From Mycobacterium paraffinicum (GTDB lineage Bacteria > Actinomycetota > Actinomycetes > Mycobacteriales > Mycobacteriaceae): a DNA stretch of 64,000 nt. Below, in pieces: positions 35,032-44,918 of this stretch; within the stretch, counting starts at the first letter, position 1, and each line of letters starts with the position of its first letter. Below the pieces are notes generated by a model that did no database searches, was not told where the DNA came from, and saw nothing but the letters and a program-made list of their open reading frames with translations. The DNA lies in assembly GCF_001907675.1 (NCBI RefSeq), contig NZ_MPNT01000015.1, forward strand, positions 1 through 64,000, given 5' to 3'. Position numbers and translations under genes: made by a program.

Positions 35032-36774
35032 TCAGGTGGGAAGCATGTCCTGCCACGTCTTGGGTGCTTTCGGGGCAACGAGATTCGACTGCTGGTACAG
35101 CTTCCCGTCGGGACCGATATAGCGACCCGTGCGCGGGTCGTACCGGGCGATCGTGACGGCCGGCACCTGCTTCCCGGACCCGCCCCCGAATGAACTGGGC
35201 GCGGCCTGCGGCCCCGCGCCGCCGGTCGCGTCGGGCGGTGCGGCATCGGGACCCGCCGGCGGCGCGGGCGGCGCTGGCGGCGGAAGTTCCCCGGGGGCAG
35301 GGACGTCGAGTGGCGCGAAGGGCGGAAGATCAGCCGACATTCGCGACATGGGCGCCAGCGGAGGTGGCCCCGACGACGGGACCGGCGGCACGGCCGCCCC
35401 GGCCGTGCCCGCTGGCGGATTTTCTCCGCGCGGCCCCGCCGGTGTGCCGCGTGGCACCGCCCCCGGCGGCAGCGGTGTCCCCTCCACGGGGCCGAATATC
35501 CTGTCGTTGGAAGTGGTCCGGTCGTCGGGCGGGACGCCCTGGGCGAGCAGGTTCGGGTCCAACGGGTAGGGACCAAGGACGTGCTGGCGCATCGCCAGGG
35601 GCATGAACGGTTTGTCGCTGTTGCAGATTTCAACGGTGGGCGCGCGCTTGCCCGGGTGACCCATGCAGGGATAGTTGCGGGCACCGCGAACCGCAAGCGG
35701 CGAATCTTGCGGGAGTTTGCAATACAGCCCGTCCGGGGTGTCGACGTCGGTGAGGTCGTCCGGGGATCGCCAGGTGTTTGGTGGCATGAAGCCGACCGTG
35801 CAAATCGGCGGATCGTCGATCGTGAGTGCGAAGTCGCCCTTGGCCAGACCGTCGGGATCGTTTGTGGGCGAAGCGGCCTGCTCGATCGCGACCGCCGAGG
35901 GCAGCAACACGAGCAACTGCTCCAGGGAGGGGTGGTAGGTGACGCCGATCTGCCCGATGGTGGTCAGATTGGCCAACAACACCGGCAGCGTCGGTTTGAT
36001 CTGTTCGAGAAGTCGGGACGCTTCGTTAGCAGCCTCAGGGCCTTGCTGCAAGATGGTACGAAAGTTGGAATCGTCGTTCACCAGCACATTCGAGATGCCG
36101 GCGAGGCTACGCGCCCACGTCCTGATCGAATCGGTGGTCTGCGCCTGGGTGTCCAGTAGCGGCCCGGAGTCTTCGGTCAAGGCCCGGGTGCGATCGACGA
36201 CGCCGTTGGCGTCACGGGACAACGTCTTTGAGGAATCGATCAGTGACCCCAGGTCGTAACCCGAACCGTTGAAACCTTGAAAGGACTCGTCGAGCAACTG
36301 ACCCAGTTTGGTCTTCGGGATGCTTTGAACGAGGGCATTGACCTGATCGAGCACGGGGCCGACGGGCTGCGGAATCGTCGTATCGCGCACCGAGATTACC
36401 GAACCGTCGTGCAGGTAGGGCGGCGAGTCGGTCTTGGGTCGCAGGTCCACGTATTGTTCACCCACCGCGGACACACTGAGCACCTGCGCCGTCAGGTCCG
36501 CGGGAACCTTCGGTGAAGTGCTCAGCGACAGCGTCGCTTTCGCCCCGGTCGGCGTCAGGCCCACCGACGTGACCTTGCCGAGCTGAACGCCACGGTAGGT
36601 CACGTTGGAGAACCGGTACAGGCCGCCGGTGGCCGGCAGCTCGAGCGTCACCGTCATCCTGCCGATGCCCAGCAGCGTCGGCGCTTGGATGTAGAAGAGG
36701 ACCATCGCGATCACACCAACGGTCCCGGCAATCGCGAAGACCGCCAACTGGATTCGGACGAAGCGCGTCAGCAT
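35032..36774 (-). CDS. MceF-type protein (last mce gene)
   Basis: A 580-residue MCE protein. N-terminal membrane anchor (FVRIQLAVFAIAGTVGVIAMVLFYIQ), MCE domain with VTLELPATGGLYRFSNVTYRGVQLGKV, a helical coiled-coil region to about 320, and a long Pro/Gly-rich C-terminal tail (from about residue 430) ending with YDPRTGRYIGPDGKLYQQSNL. Mce proteins form a hexameric lipid-conducting tunnel across the periplasm. It starts directly after the lipoprotein gene with no spacing. Confidence 0.93.
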   Translation of the reverse strand: MLTRFVRIQLAVFAIAGTVGVIAMVLFYIQAPTLLGIGRMTVTLELPATGGLYRFSNVTYRGVQLGKVTSVGLTPTGAKATLSLSTSPKVPADLTAQVLSVSAVGEQYVDLRPKTDSPPYLHDGSVISVRDTTIPQPVGPVLDQVNALVQSIPKTKLGQLLDESFQGFNGSGYDLGSLIDSSKTLSRDANGVVDRTRALTEDSGPLLDTQAQTTDSIRTWARSLAGISNVLVNDDSNFRTILQQGPEAANEASRLLEQIKPTLPVLLANLTTIGQIGVTYHPSLEQLLVLLPSAVAIEQAASPTNDPDGLAKGDFALTIDDPPICTVGFMPPNTWRSPDDLTDVDTPDGLYCKLPQDSPLAVRGARNYPCMGHPGKRAPTVEICNSDKPFMPLAMRQHVLGPYPLDPNLLAQGVPPDDRTTSNDRIFGPVEGTPLPPGAVPRGTPAGPRGENPPAGTAGAAVPPVPSSGPPPLAPMSRMSADLPPFAPLDVPAPGELPPPAPPAPPAGPDAAPPDATGGAGPQAAPSSFGGGSGKQVPAVTIARYDPRTGRYIGPDGKLYQQSNLVAPKAPKTWQDMLPT

Positions 36775-38037
36775 CTATCCACCCGCTCCCGTCCCGGGCG
36801 CCGCTGCGGGCGGCGCGGTCTGACCGGCTTCAGGTGCCTGGGCTGCACCCGGCGGCGGCCCGGGCAACGGAACCGCGCCCGGCGGCGGACCCGGCAACGG
36901 AGGAGGGCTGGCCGGGTCCACCCACGGCGGCCGCAGGGGCGTATGCATCGGATCGCGGGTGTAATTCAAGTAATACGGCTCTCCGGGCGCCGGCGGCTCC
37001 GGCTGGTCGAGCTGCCCCCAGTGGGTGCCCAACATCAGTCCTCGCTTGAGCCGTGGAATCGACAGGTCCAGATCGACGTGCAGATTGAAGTAGTCGCCCC
37101 GGACCGCTCGGTCGACGAAGTTCTGGGTGAACGGGAACACGAACCCGGCCGCGATCGCCGTGCCGAACTCCGGTCCGACGTCCGCGAGTGCGCGAATGGT
37201 CGGCTCCAAGTTTTTGAGGTTCTTGACCAGGTCGTCCTCACTGTCGTTGACCAATCGGGTGGCGGTGTTGCTGAAGACGCGAAGTTTGTCCAGGGCGGCC
37301 GTCAGCCGCGGGCGCTCCTTGACCAGCACATCGAGCGCGGGCGGTATCTTCTGCAGCGCCTGGGTGATTACGTCGCGTTGGTCGGCGAACGTCCCCGCGA
37401 GCCGGTTCAGCGCCTGGATGGAGTCGACGAGGTTGTTTCGCTGATCGTCCAGCGTTCCGACGAACGTGTCGAGACGAGTGATCAAGTCACGTACCGCGCC
37501 CTCGCGCCCGGATAGGGCGGCGGAGAAATTGTGGATGATCTCCCCGATCTGGCCCAATCCGCCGCCGTTGACGACCGCGCCCAGCGACGACAGCGTCTGT
37601 TCCGTCGACGGGTAGGCGGACGACCGGCTCAACGGGATGGTGGCGCCCGGCTGCAGACGTCCGCTCCCCTGCTGGCCCAGCGGCGTATTGAGCTCCACAT
37701 GCATCGACCCGAGCAGGCTGGTCTGACCAACCGTGGCGACCACGTTGGCGGGGACGACGACATCGCGCTTTACCGAAATCTCGACGTCGGCGTGCCAGCC
37801 CTGCACCCGCATCTTGCCGACACTGCCGACGACGACATCGTCGATCATCACCGGCGAATTCGACTCCATCGTGCCGACATTCGGGAGCTCGACGTGGTAG
37901 ATGTTCGCGCCCGGACCACGTCCGACCGCGCCGGGCAGCGGTAGCGAATTCAGGCCGTGGAACGCGCATCCGGTTGCGGTCAGCACCACGCAACAACCGA
38001 CGGCGAACACGCGCCGCGCCGCCACCCGGGTGATCAT
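36775..38037 (-). CDS. MceE-type lipoprotein (LprN-like)
   Basis: A 420-residue Mce protein with a lipoprotein signal; the lipidated cysteine is probably C24 (LTATGCAFHGLNSLPLPG), the segment after it being the usual MceE start. MCE domain: YHVELPNVGTMESNSPVMIDDVVVGSVGKM. The C-terminal 70 residues are Pro/Gly/Ala repeats (PPPGAVPLPGPPPGAA). Overlaps mceD by four bases. Confidence 0.93.
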   Translation of the reverse strand: MITRVAARRVFAVGCCVVLTATGCAFHGLNSLPLPGAVGRGPGANIYHVELPNVGTMESNSPVMIDDVVVGSVGKMRVQGWHADVEISVKRDVVVPANVVATVGQTSLLGSMHVELNTPLGQQGSGRLQPGATIPLSRSSAYPSTEQTLSSLGAVVNGGGLGQIGEIIHNFSAALSGREGAVRDLITRLDTFVGTLDDQRNNLVDSIQALNRLAGTFADQRDVITQALQKIPPALDVLVKERPRLTAALDKLRVFSNTATRLVNDSEDDLVKNLKNLEPTIRALADVGPEFGTAIAAGFVFPFTQNFVDRAVRGDYFNLHVDLDLSIPRLKRGLMLGTHWGQLDQPEPPAPGEPYYLNYTRDPMHTPLRPPWVDPASPPPLPGPPPGAVPLPGPPPGAAQAPEAGQTAPPAAAPGTGAGG

Positions 38038-39449
38038 TGTTGTGGCCCATCGGCCGGCAGCAGCATGTCTGACGTGCTCTGCGCTGGAGGCGGAGGCGGC
38101 GGCATCGGGGTGGACGGCGGGGGCGGCAGCGGCATCGCCGCACCCGGTATCCGCGCCGGCGGCACCGCCCCCGGCGGTCCGACCGGATCACCGGGCAAGC
38201 CGGTGTAGGCCGACACCGCGGGCGGGATCTCCGGTGGTCCGGGTTTCGGACCCTCGCCGCCGGGCGCCAGCCGGGGCTCGCTGTAGAGAATCTTGGAAGG
38301 GTCCACGGACTTCTGCAAGAAGATGTTGATGGGAATCGGCAGGTTGTTGAAGTTGAGCAGCCGCAAACCGGGACCGATGAACAGGCTGCACAACTTGCCC
38401 GATTCGACCGCGGTGACGTTTCCGATGGCGCCGATCTGGGTGCATCCGGGGACGCTCAACAGAAGCTGACCCCCGAACGTGGGGTTCGCGAAGTTCATGA
38501 TGCCGAACCCGCCCACGATGGTCCCGGTGTCGGCGTTGTAGTCGTTGAAGAAGTTGCCGAGCGCGTTCGGCGAGGTGTGCAGGATATTCTCCAGAGCCAT
38601 GTGCTTATCGACCAAAACCTGTGTGACGTCGGCCAATCGGGCAATCTGCTCGCTGGTCTGATTGCGCGTCCCGGCGATGAAGCGCTGCACCTCGCCGACC
38701 GCCGTCGACAGATCGGTCAGCGCCGCGTCCAGGTCGGATTTGCTGTCGTTGACCACGCTGGTGAGCGTGGCCAGGCGGTCGTTGAACTGCACGATCTGGA
38801 CGTTGCTGTCGCGCAGCGCGGCGACGAAGGTCTGCAGATTTTTGATGATGTCGACGATGTTGCCGCTGCCGTTGGCGAGGATGCGGCCCACCCCTGAGAG
38901 TTGACCGAGGGTTTGCCGCAGCTTGTCGCCGTTGCCGTCCAGCGCATTGGCGGCGCTGTCGATGAACCGGCCCACGGACGTGCCCGACACGCCGCTCTTG
39001 GGTCCCAAATCCGTTGCCAGCCGCATCAACTGGGTCTTGACCTCGTCCCACTCGACGGGCACTGCGGTGCGTTCGAGCGGGATGACCGCCCCATCGCGCA
39101 TGACCGGTCCACTGTCTCGATACGCAGGCGAGAGTTGGACGTAGCGGGCGGCCACCAGGTTCGGGGCGACGATGACCGCCTTCGCGTCCGCCGGGATGGG
39201 CACGCCGTGGTCGACCTTGAGGGTCATCTTGGCCTGTGTGCCCTGCGGCTGGATGGATTTGATGTTGCCGACTTTGACGCCCGAGACCCGCACCTCGTCA
39301 TTGGGGTAGATCGCGGTGGCGGTGGTGAAGTAGGCGGTGATCGTCTGTTGGCGGAAGACCGTGTTGCGGACGAGCACGGCGGCTCCGGCAACGATCAGCC
39401 CGACCAGGACGATCGCGGCCACCGCCGTCAGTCGGTTGCGGCGGATCAC
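38034..39449 (-). CDS. MceD-type protein
   Basis: A 471-residue MCE protein beginning from GTG at 39449, which overlaps the mceC stop as GTGA; a longer start is less likely. Membrane anchor LTAVAAIVLVGLIVAGAAVLV, MCE domain ITAYFTTATAIYPNDEVRVSGVKVGNIKSI, helical region with QTLGQLSGVGRILANGSGNI, and a Pro-rich tail (about 400-471). Part of the periplasmic Mce tunnel. Confidence 0.93.
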   Translation of the reverse strand: MIRRNRLTAVAAIVLVGLIVAGAAVLVRNTVFRQQTITAYFTTATAIYPNDEVRVSGVKVGNIKSIQPQGTQAKMTLKVDHGVPIPADAKAVIVAPNLVAARYVQLSPAYRDSGPVMRDGAVIPLERTAVPVEWDEVKTQLMRLATDLGPKSGVSGTSVGRFIDSAANALDGNGDKLRQTLGQLSGVGRILANGSGNIVDIIKNLQTFVAALRDSNVQIVQFNDRLATLTSVVNDSKSDLDAALTDLSTAVGEVQRFIAGTRNQTSEQIARLADVTQVLVDKHMALENILHTSPNALGNFFNDYNADTGTIVGGFGIMNFANPTFGGQLLLSVPGCTQIGAIGNVTAVESGKLCSLFIGPGLRLLNFNNLPIPINIFLQKSVDPSKILYSEPRLAPGGEGPKPGPPEIPPAVSAYTGLPGDPVGPPGAVPPARIPGAAMPLPPPPSTPMPPPPPPAQSTSDMLLPADGPQQ

Positions 39450-40564
39450 TGTGATCCCCCGATCCTGCCGCCCAATGTGCAGCCGGGACACACCGGAATG
39501 CCGTTGTAGGGCCAGGGAACCAGCGACCGGGGTACCGGCGACGGGTTGCCTGGACCGCGAGCCGGGTCGAAGGTGCGGAAGCCCCAGAGATAGTCGAAGA
39601 ATGGCTGGAAGAGTTGCGGGACAAGGAAGTTCGGGACGAACGCGGAATAGGCGTACATGCTGGAGATCGCCTCGCCGACCGTGATCTCGAATTTGGCCAG
39701 GCCCGGTAACGCTTTGCTGATGTTGTCGCGGTTCTTTTCCAGCATGGCGGTCACCGAATTGAGCTTTTCCAGTGTCGGTGCCAATTTGCTTTCGTTGTCG
39801 CGCACCAACCCAGTCAGCTGCTTGGCCACTGCCGACGTGTTGGCCAGCAGGTCGACGATCTCCTGCCGGCGCGCCACCAGGACTTGGAGCAGGGTGTCGG
39901 AGTTGAGGATGAGCTTGTTGACCTGCTGGCTGCGTTCGGAGAGGATCCCGGTGACGTCGCCGGCGCTCTTGAACAGGTCGCCCAAGTTCTTGTTGCGGCT
40001 ATTGAGTGTGCGGGACAACCGGGTGAGCGCGTCGAAGGCCGGCCCCATTTGGGGTGCGATCTGATCGAGCGTCGCCGACAGGGTGTCCAGCGACTGGTTC
40101 AGTGTCGTGGTATTGGTTCCTGCAGTGTCGGTCGTAAAGTCGCTGACCGCTTCCGTTAGCGAGTAGGGCGAAGAGGTGCGCGAGACCGGAATGAGCGCCA
40201 TCGGGTGCATCGTGCCGCTGCCGGCGGACTCCAATGTCAGCATCCGCTCGCCCAACAGCGTGCCGGTGCGGATATGCGCGGACGTCTCCGACCCGAGCGG
40301 GACGTCGCCCTTCATCGCGAACGTCACCAAAGCATCGCCGTGGCGCAGCTTCACATCCGACACGGTGCCGACCTTCACGCCCGACACGATGACGGGGTTG
40401 CCCGTCGCAAGGCCGCCGGCCTCGGTGAACAACGCCTGATACCTGACCATCGTCGCCCACGTGATGAACCGGTCTGGCGACAAACCCACCAGGATGACCA
40501 TCACCGCCAGGATGACGCCGATGAGTCCGGCCTTGACGAGCCCAGCTCCGCGATACTTGAGCAT
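39446..40564 (-). CDS. MceC-type protein
   Basis: A 372-residue MCE protein. The ATG at 40564 shares a base with the mceB stop (TGATG). Anchor GLVKAGLIGVILAVMVILVGL, MCE domain YQALFTEAGGLATGNPVIVSGVKVGTVSDV, then helical repeats (LSATLDQIAPQMGPAFDALTRLSRTLNSRNKNL). The C-terminus holds WPYNGIPVCPGCTLGGRIGG. Member of the same complex. Confidence 0.93.
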   Translation of the reverse strand: MLKYRGAGLVKAGLIGVILAVMVILVGLSPDRFITWATMVRYQALFTEAGGLATGNPVIVSGVKVGTVSDVKLRHGDALVTFAMKGDVPLGSETSAHIRTGTLLGERMLTLESAGSGTMHPMALIPVSRTSSPYSLTEAVSDFTTDTAGTNTTTLNQSLDTLSATLDQIAPQMGPAFDALTRLSRTLNSRNKNLGDLFKSAGDVTGILSERSQQVNKLILNSDTLLQVLVARRQEIVDLLANTSAVAKQLTGLVRDNESKLAPTLEKLNSVTAMLEKNRDNISKALPGLAKFEITVGEAISSMYAYSAFVPNFLVPQLFQPFFDYLWGFRTFDPARGPGNPSPVPRSLVPWPYNGIPVCPGCTLGGRIGGSQ

Positions 40565-41586
40565 CAGGGTTCCGTGCACCTTCCAGCTTCTGACCTGAAC
40601 CAGGGGGCCTTGACCGTTCTGCCCTGCAGATCCGTGCCCCGGAGCTCGATCTCGCAGAGGTAATACGGGATGGTGGCGCCGTTCACTCCGAGTCGGACCA
40701 GTTTGCGGTAGTTCTTCGGCGCCTTCCCGATTGCGGCGTCGAGGCGGTCCTTGTCGTTGTCGAGGATCGGCGCAAGCCGACTGAGCTGATCGATGTTGCC
40801 GGACAGCGACGGGCGGGCTCTGGTCAGCAGGTCGGCCAGCGAGGCCGTTCCCCGGTCCAGGGCGTCGATAGCGGAGCCGATGGTGTCGCGGTCGTCCGAC
40901 AGCCCGGTGACGAGCCGCTCCAGGCGATCGATGGCGCCGGAGAACTTCGCGCCATCCTTGGAGATCGTGCCGATCACGATGTTCAGGTTGTCGATCAGTT
41001 GCTGCACCGTTTGATCGTTGTCGGCCAGGGCATTCGAAAACGACGTCGTCTTGGTGAACAGCGAATCAAGAGTCCCGCCTTGCCCCTGGAAGACCTGCAG
41101 CAGTGCTGAGGTGAGCGCGTTGACGTCGCGCGCATTCAGGCCCTGGGTAACGGGTTTCAGCCCGCCGAGCAGCAGATCGAGGTCGAGCGCCGGCGCCGTG
41201 CGGTTGACGGGAATCTGGCCGCCGGCCGGCAGGCGCTTGGTCGGGCCCGGACCGTCGACGAGTTCGAGGTAGCGATCCCCCACCAAGTTGAGGTAGCGGA
41301 CCGCCGCCCTGGTGCCCTCGGTGAGGACGACGTTGCGGTCGGCGTCGAAGTGCACCACGACTTTCTTGTCCGGCTGCAGCGAAACGCTGTTGACGGTGCC
41401 TACCCGGATACCGGCGACCCGCACCGACTGCCCGCTCTTGAGACGCGACACGTCGGAGAACACGGCCGAATACCCGTTCGTGGCACCAGTGCGGTACTGG
41501 CCGAAGATGAAGAACAGGAAGGCGGTCAGCATTGCCATCACGACCGCGAAGATCGTGAACTTGATCAGCGTGGCGCGGGTTCTCAT
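40564..41586 (-). CDS. MceB-type protein
   Basis: A 340-residue MCE protein. Anchor LIKFTIFAVVMAMLTAFLFFIF, MCE domain YSAVFSDVSRLKSGQSVRVAGIRVGTVNSV with VLTEGTRAAVRYLNLVGDRYLEL, and a helical region NLNIVIGTISKDGAKFSGAIDRLERL. The end carries CEIELRGTDLQGRTVKAPWF, common to MceB proteins. Overlaps mceA by four bases. Confidence 0.93.
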   Translation of the reverse strand: MRTRATLIKFTIFAVVMAMLTAFLFFIFGQYRTGATNGYSAVFSDVSRLKSGQSVRVAGIRVGTVNSVSLQPDKKVVVHFDADRNVVLTEGTRAAVRYLNLVGDRYLELVDGPGPTKRLPAGGQIPVNRTAPALDLDLLLGGLKPVTQGLNARDVNALTSALLQVFQGQGGTLDSLFTKTTSFSNALADNDQTVQQLIDNLNIVIGTISKDGAKFSGAIDRLERLVTGLSDDRDTIGSAIDALDRGTASLADLLTRARPSLSGNIDQLSRLAPILDNDKDRLDAAIGKAPKNYRKLVRLGVNGATIPYYLCEIELRGTDLQGRTVKAPWFRSEAGRCTEP

Positions 41587-42845
41587 CCAGGCATTCCCAC
41601 CATCGCGGAGTTGCGGGGCGGACCGGCGATCGGCCCGTACAACAGCTGCTTGAGGAGATCGGAGTTGATCAGCAGCTGCGGATTTCCGTAACCCACCGGG
41701 TCGGCGCCGATATCAGTGATGAATTGCGGCGGAGCCGAGTTGAACGGAATTGCCGGCAGTCCCAGGCACTTCGGTCCACCCGTCGCGGCAACCTTGGGCA
41801 GGTTTGTCGGATACCGGTAACGCTCGCCGCCCCACGTGAGGCTCGCCGAGATGTTGATGCTCGGTTCCGACAACGGGGGACTGTGGGCTATCGTCACCAG
41901 CCCGCCAAAACTACAGGTGAGCGCCTCGTGATACTCGTTGGTCAGGTCGGTGGTCGGCACTAGCAGGTGCATCACGTTCGTCAGCGGTTGGCGGTTCGTC
42001 GACAAGACGTCGTTGCCGATGTCGGCCAGGCCGATCGCGCTGATCAGCAACGCGTCCAGGTTGCGCTGTTCATCGACGAGCGTCTTGCTGATCCGGGTCG
42101 CGTTGGCCGCGGTCTTCACCAGGTCCGGTGCGGCGTCGGCGTAGGCGTTGGACACCACCGGTAGCACCGAGAGGTCATGGGAGAACGCGGGCAGGCTCGG
42201 CTCCAGCTTGGCCAGAAACGAATCCAGGTCGCTCAGCGACTGACCGAGCTGAGGACCCCGCCCACTGAACGCTTGCGCGAGCGCACCCAGTGATTCGTTG
42301 AGCTTGGGCGGATCGATCTGCGCCAGCACGGAAACCAGTTGCTGGAACACGGTATTGATTTCGACCATGACGTGCTGGCCTTGCAGCGTCTGGCCACCGT
42401 GCAGGCGCTGGGCCGAGGGCTGGGCTGGTTCCACCAGCTGGACGGACTTCGCGCCGAATACCGTCGACGACGCGATGTCGACGAGCACATTGCTGGGGAT
42501 GAAGCGCAATTGCGACGGATCCATCGCCAGGTGGATGGCGGCTTGGCCGTTGGGCAGCGATTCGACCGAGGCGACCTTACCGACCTGCACCCCGCGCATT
42601 TTGACCTTCGCGTCCGGGTTCATGACCAGGCCCGCGCGTTGCGAGATCACGGTCACCGGCACGGTTTCGGTGAAGGAGCCCTGGAACAGACCGACCGCCA
42701 CGGCGAAAATCAAGCCAATGATGAGAACCGTGGCCAGCCCGAGCAGGGGCGGCAGGTAATTCCTGCCGGCCGGCGGTCGCGCATGGCCGGCGCGTGGAGG
42801 TCGCCCGGCGACCGCGCCGCGACCCGCTGGCACACCCTGCGTCAC
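41583..42845 (-). CDS. MceA-type protein
   Basis: A 420-residue protein, first mce gene after the yrbE permeases. It has a basic, Gly/Pro-rich N-terminus, anchor LGLATVLIIGLIFAVAVGLF (about 36-56), MCE domain VTVISQRAGLVMNPDAKVKMRGVQVGKVASV, a helical middle and an extended C-terminal domain with LNLPK-type loops and PLTNVMHLLVPTTDLTNEYHEALTC. Probably the substrate-facing subunit. It starts 20 nt after yrbEB. Confidence 0.93.
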   Translation of the reverse strand: MTQGVPAGRGAVAGRPPRAGHARPPAGRNYLPPLLGLATVLIIGLIFAVAVGLFQGSFTETVPVTVISQRAGLVMNPDAKVKMRGVQVGKVASVESLPNGQAAIHLAMDPSQLRFIPSNVLVDIASSTVFGAKSVQLVEPAQPSAQRLHGGQTLQGQHVMVEINTVFQQLVSVLAQIDPPKLNESLGALAQAFSGRGPQLGQSLSDLDSFLAKLEPSLPAFSHDLSVLPVVSNAYADAAPDLVKTAANATRISKTLVDEQRNLDALLISAIGLADIGNDVLSTNRQPLTNVMHLLVPTTDLTNEYHEALTCSFGGLVTIAHSPPLSEPSINISASLTWGGERYRYPTNLPKVAATGGPKCLGLPAIPFNSAPPQFITDIGADPVGYGNPQLLINSDLLKQLLYGPIAGPPRNSAMVGMPG

Positions 42846-42864
42846 TGCCGTTCCACCTCCTTCG

Positions 42865-43710
42865 CTAACCGGACAGGTTGAAGTTGCCGTTCGAACCGTA
42901 AATAGACAGCGACACCAACAGCGTTACCGACACCACGACGATGAGCGAGGTGCGCACCGCGTTACCGGTCGCGTTGCCCACGCCGGCGGGCCCCCCCGAA
43001 GCGAAATAGCCGTAATAGGTGTGGATCAGCAGGATGGTGAGCGCCATCAAGACGGCCTGCAGGAACGACCACAGCAAGTCGATCGGGTTCAGGAACGTGT
43101 TGAAGTAGTGCTGGTACAAACCCTGCGACTGCCCGAGCAGAAAGGTAGTGGTGAACTGGCTGGCCACGAACGACAGGATGACGGCGATCGCGTACAACGG
43201 CGTGATGGCCAGCATGCCCGCGAGGATGCGGGTGCTCACCAAATACGCAACCGGCCGAATGGCCATGCTCTCCAACGCATCGACTTCCTCGTTGATCCGC
43301 ATGGCACCCAGCTGGGCAGTCACGCCGGCGCCGAAGGTGGCCGCCAGACCGATCCCGGCAACCACCGGTGCCGCGATGCGCACGTTAATGAACGCGGACA
43401 AGAAGCCCGTCAGTGCCTCGATGCCGATGTTGCCCAGCGAGGTGTAGCCCTGAATCGCCAGCGTGCCACCGGCCGCCAGCGTCAGAAAACCGACGATCAC
43501 GACGGTTCCGCCGATCATCGCTAAAGTGCCCGCGCCCATGCTGATCTCGGCGATCAGTCGAATGACTTCGCGCGTGTACCGGGTGGCCGCGAAGGGTATC
43601 CCGGCGAGCGCTTTGCCGTAGAACAGGGTGTGGTCGCCGATCCGGCCCATCAAGGCGATCGGCCGCTCGAGCTGACGGAACAGTCGCGGATACGTGGCCC
43701 TCAGCGCCAT
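42865..43710 (-). CDS. YrbEB-type ABC transporter permease
   Basis: A 281-residue MlaE-family permease with about five or six membrane segments. The cytoplasmic coupling motif RINEEVDALESMAIRPVAYL is conserved and contacts the MceG ATPase, which is encoded elsewhere. The ATG at 43710 gives MALRATYPRLFRQLERP. Spaced 8 nt from yrbEA. Together the two permeases form the inner-membrane pore of an Mce lipid importer. Confidence 0.95.
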   Translation of the reverse strand: MALRATYPRLFRQLERPIALMGRIGDHTLFYGKALAGIPFAATRYTREVIRLIAEISMGAGTLAMIGGTVVIVGFLTLAAGGTLAIQGYTSLGNIGIEALTGFLSAFINVRIAAPVVAGIGLAATFGAGVTAQLGAMRINEEVDALESMAIRPVAYLVSTRILAGMLAITPLYAIAVILSFVASQFTTTFLLGQSQGLYQHYFNTFLNPIDLLWSFLQAVLMALTILLIHTYYGYFASGGPAGVGNATGNAVRTSLIVVVSVTLLVSLSIYGSNGNFNLSG

Positions 43711-43718
43711 GGGCAGCC

Positions 43719-44537
43719 TTACTTCGCCGTCATCTTGATGCCGACCGCGGTGACGACCACGTTGACGACGAACAGGGACATGAAGGCGTAAACCACGGTT
43801 TCGTTCACCGCGTTGCCAACGGCCTTGGCGCCCCCACCGGAGATCGACAGGCCGCGATAGCACGCGACCAAGCCGGCGATGAGGCCGAAAAGCGCTGCCT
43901 TGACGCACGAAATGATCACCTCGGGCACGCCGGTGAGCAAGGTGATGCCCGCGGCGAATGCGCCCGGATTGACGTCTTGGACGAACACCGAAAAGACGTA
44001 GCCGCCAAGGACGCCGATGATGACGACCAGGCTGTTGAGCAAGAACGCGACCAAACCGGAGGCCAGCATGCGCGGTGTGACCAGCCGCTGCACCGGGTTG
44101 ATGCCGAGGACCTCCATCGCGTCGATCTCTTCGCGAATTGTTCGCGCGCCCAAGTCCGCACACATTGCCGTGGCACCCGCGCCTGCCACGATCAAAACCG
44201 TGACCAGCGGTCCGAGCTGGGTGACTGCTCCGAACGCGGCACCCGCGCCGGACAGATCCGCCGCGCCCAGTTCGCGCAAGAGGATATTGAGCGTGAAACT
44301 GACGAGGACGGTGAACGGAATCGCGACCAGAAGGGTGGGAGCCAGCGACACCCGCGCGACAAACCAGGACTGCTCCAAGAACTCCCGCCACTGGAACGGC
44401 CGGCGGAACAAAAACTTCACCGCGTCGGCGGACATGGCGAACAGAGCTCCGACGGCCTGCATCGCCCCCGAGATGTCGAACTTCAGTTTCAGCTGGGGCA
44501 ATCCCGCTGACCAGTGGTCGGCACCCTTAGTCGCCAT
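43719..44537 (-). CDS. YrbEA-type ABC transporter permease
   Basis: A 272-residue MlaE-family permease, first gene of the mce operon. The coupling helix IREEIDAMEVLGINPVQRLV is present. The ATG at 44537 lies 9 nt after GGGAG; a TTG at 44546 immediately follows the ribosome site and is too close to use. Membrane segments include FTVLVSFTLNILLRELG and VVIIGVLGGYVFSVFV. The gene opens the eight-gene operon. Confidence 0.95.
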   Translation of the reverse strand: MATKGADHWSAGLPQLKLKFDISGAMQAVGALFAMSADAVKFLFRRPFQWREFLEQSWFVARVSLAPTLLVAIPFTVLVSFTLNILLRELGAADLSGAGAAFGAVTQLGPLVTVLIVAGAGATAMCADLGARTIREEIDAMEVLGINPVQRLVTPRMLASGLVAFLLNSLVVIIGVLGGYVFSVFVQDVNPGAFAAGITLLTGVPEVIISCVKAALFGLIAGLVACYRGLSISGGGAKAVGNAVNETVVYAFMSLFVVNVVVTAVGIKMTAK

Positions 44538-44918
44538 TGGCGCCAACTCCCTTCCACGCTACGAGACTGCCAGTCTTGTTGTCGCGCAGGAGCTGCGGTA
44601 GATTCGGCTGAACCGGCGAGGCCGAGTGGATGCGTCTGATGACGAAACGCCCAGCGGACGGCCGAAATTCGGCCGGCGTGGTAGCGCTTCTGATCCTCAC
44701 GCCGGTGCCTCCGTTCAGTCGCGTGAGTTGACGCCGCAAGACAAAGTGCTCCGCGCCTTGAAGCGTTCGGCGATTATGACTCATGCCGAGTCCAGGTGGA
44801 GCAAAAAACGCTTAACCGTTATGCAACAACCCGTAACCGCAAGCTCAGGGCGCCGTGAGCGGGTCCCGGCAACAACGACAGCGGGCCGTAATACCAACAT
44901 AGACAAGAAACTCCAGTC
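44538..44918. promoter_or_regulatory. Intergenic region upstream of the mce operon (381 bp)
   Basis: Nothing in this region codes convincingly. One frame is open on the plus strand (GTG at 44626, 98 codons) but its codon use is unlike its neighbours and it has no recognisable domain. An A/T-rich patch near 44805-44835 (AAAAAACGCTTAACCG) is a plausible promoter for the mce operon. I see no strong palindrome. Confidence 0.4.
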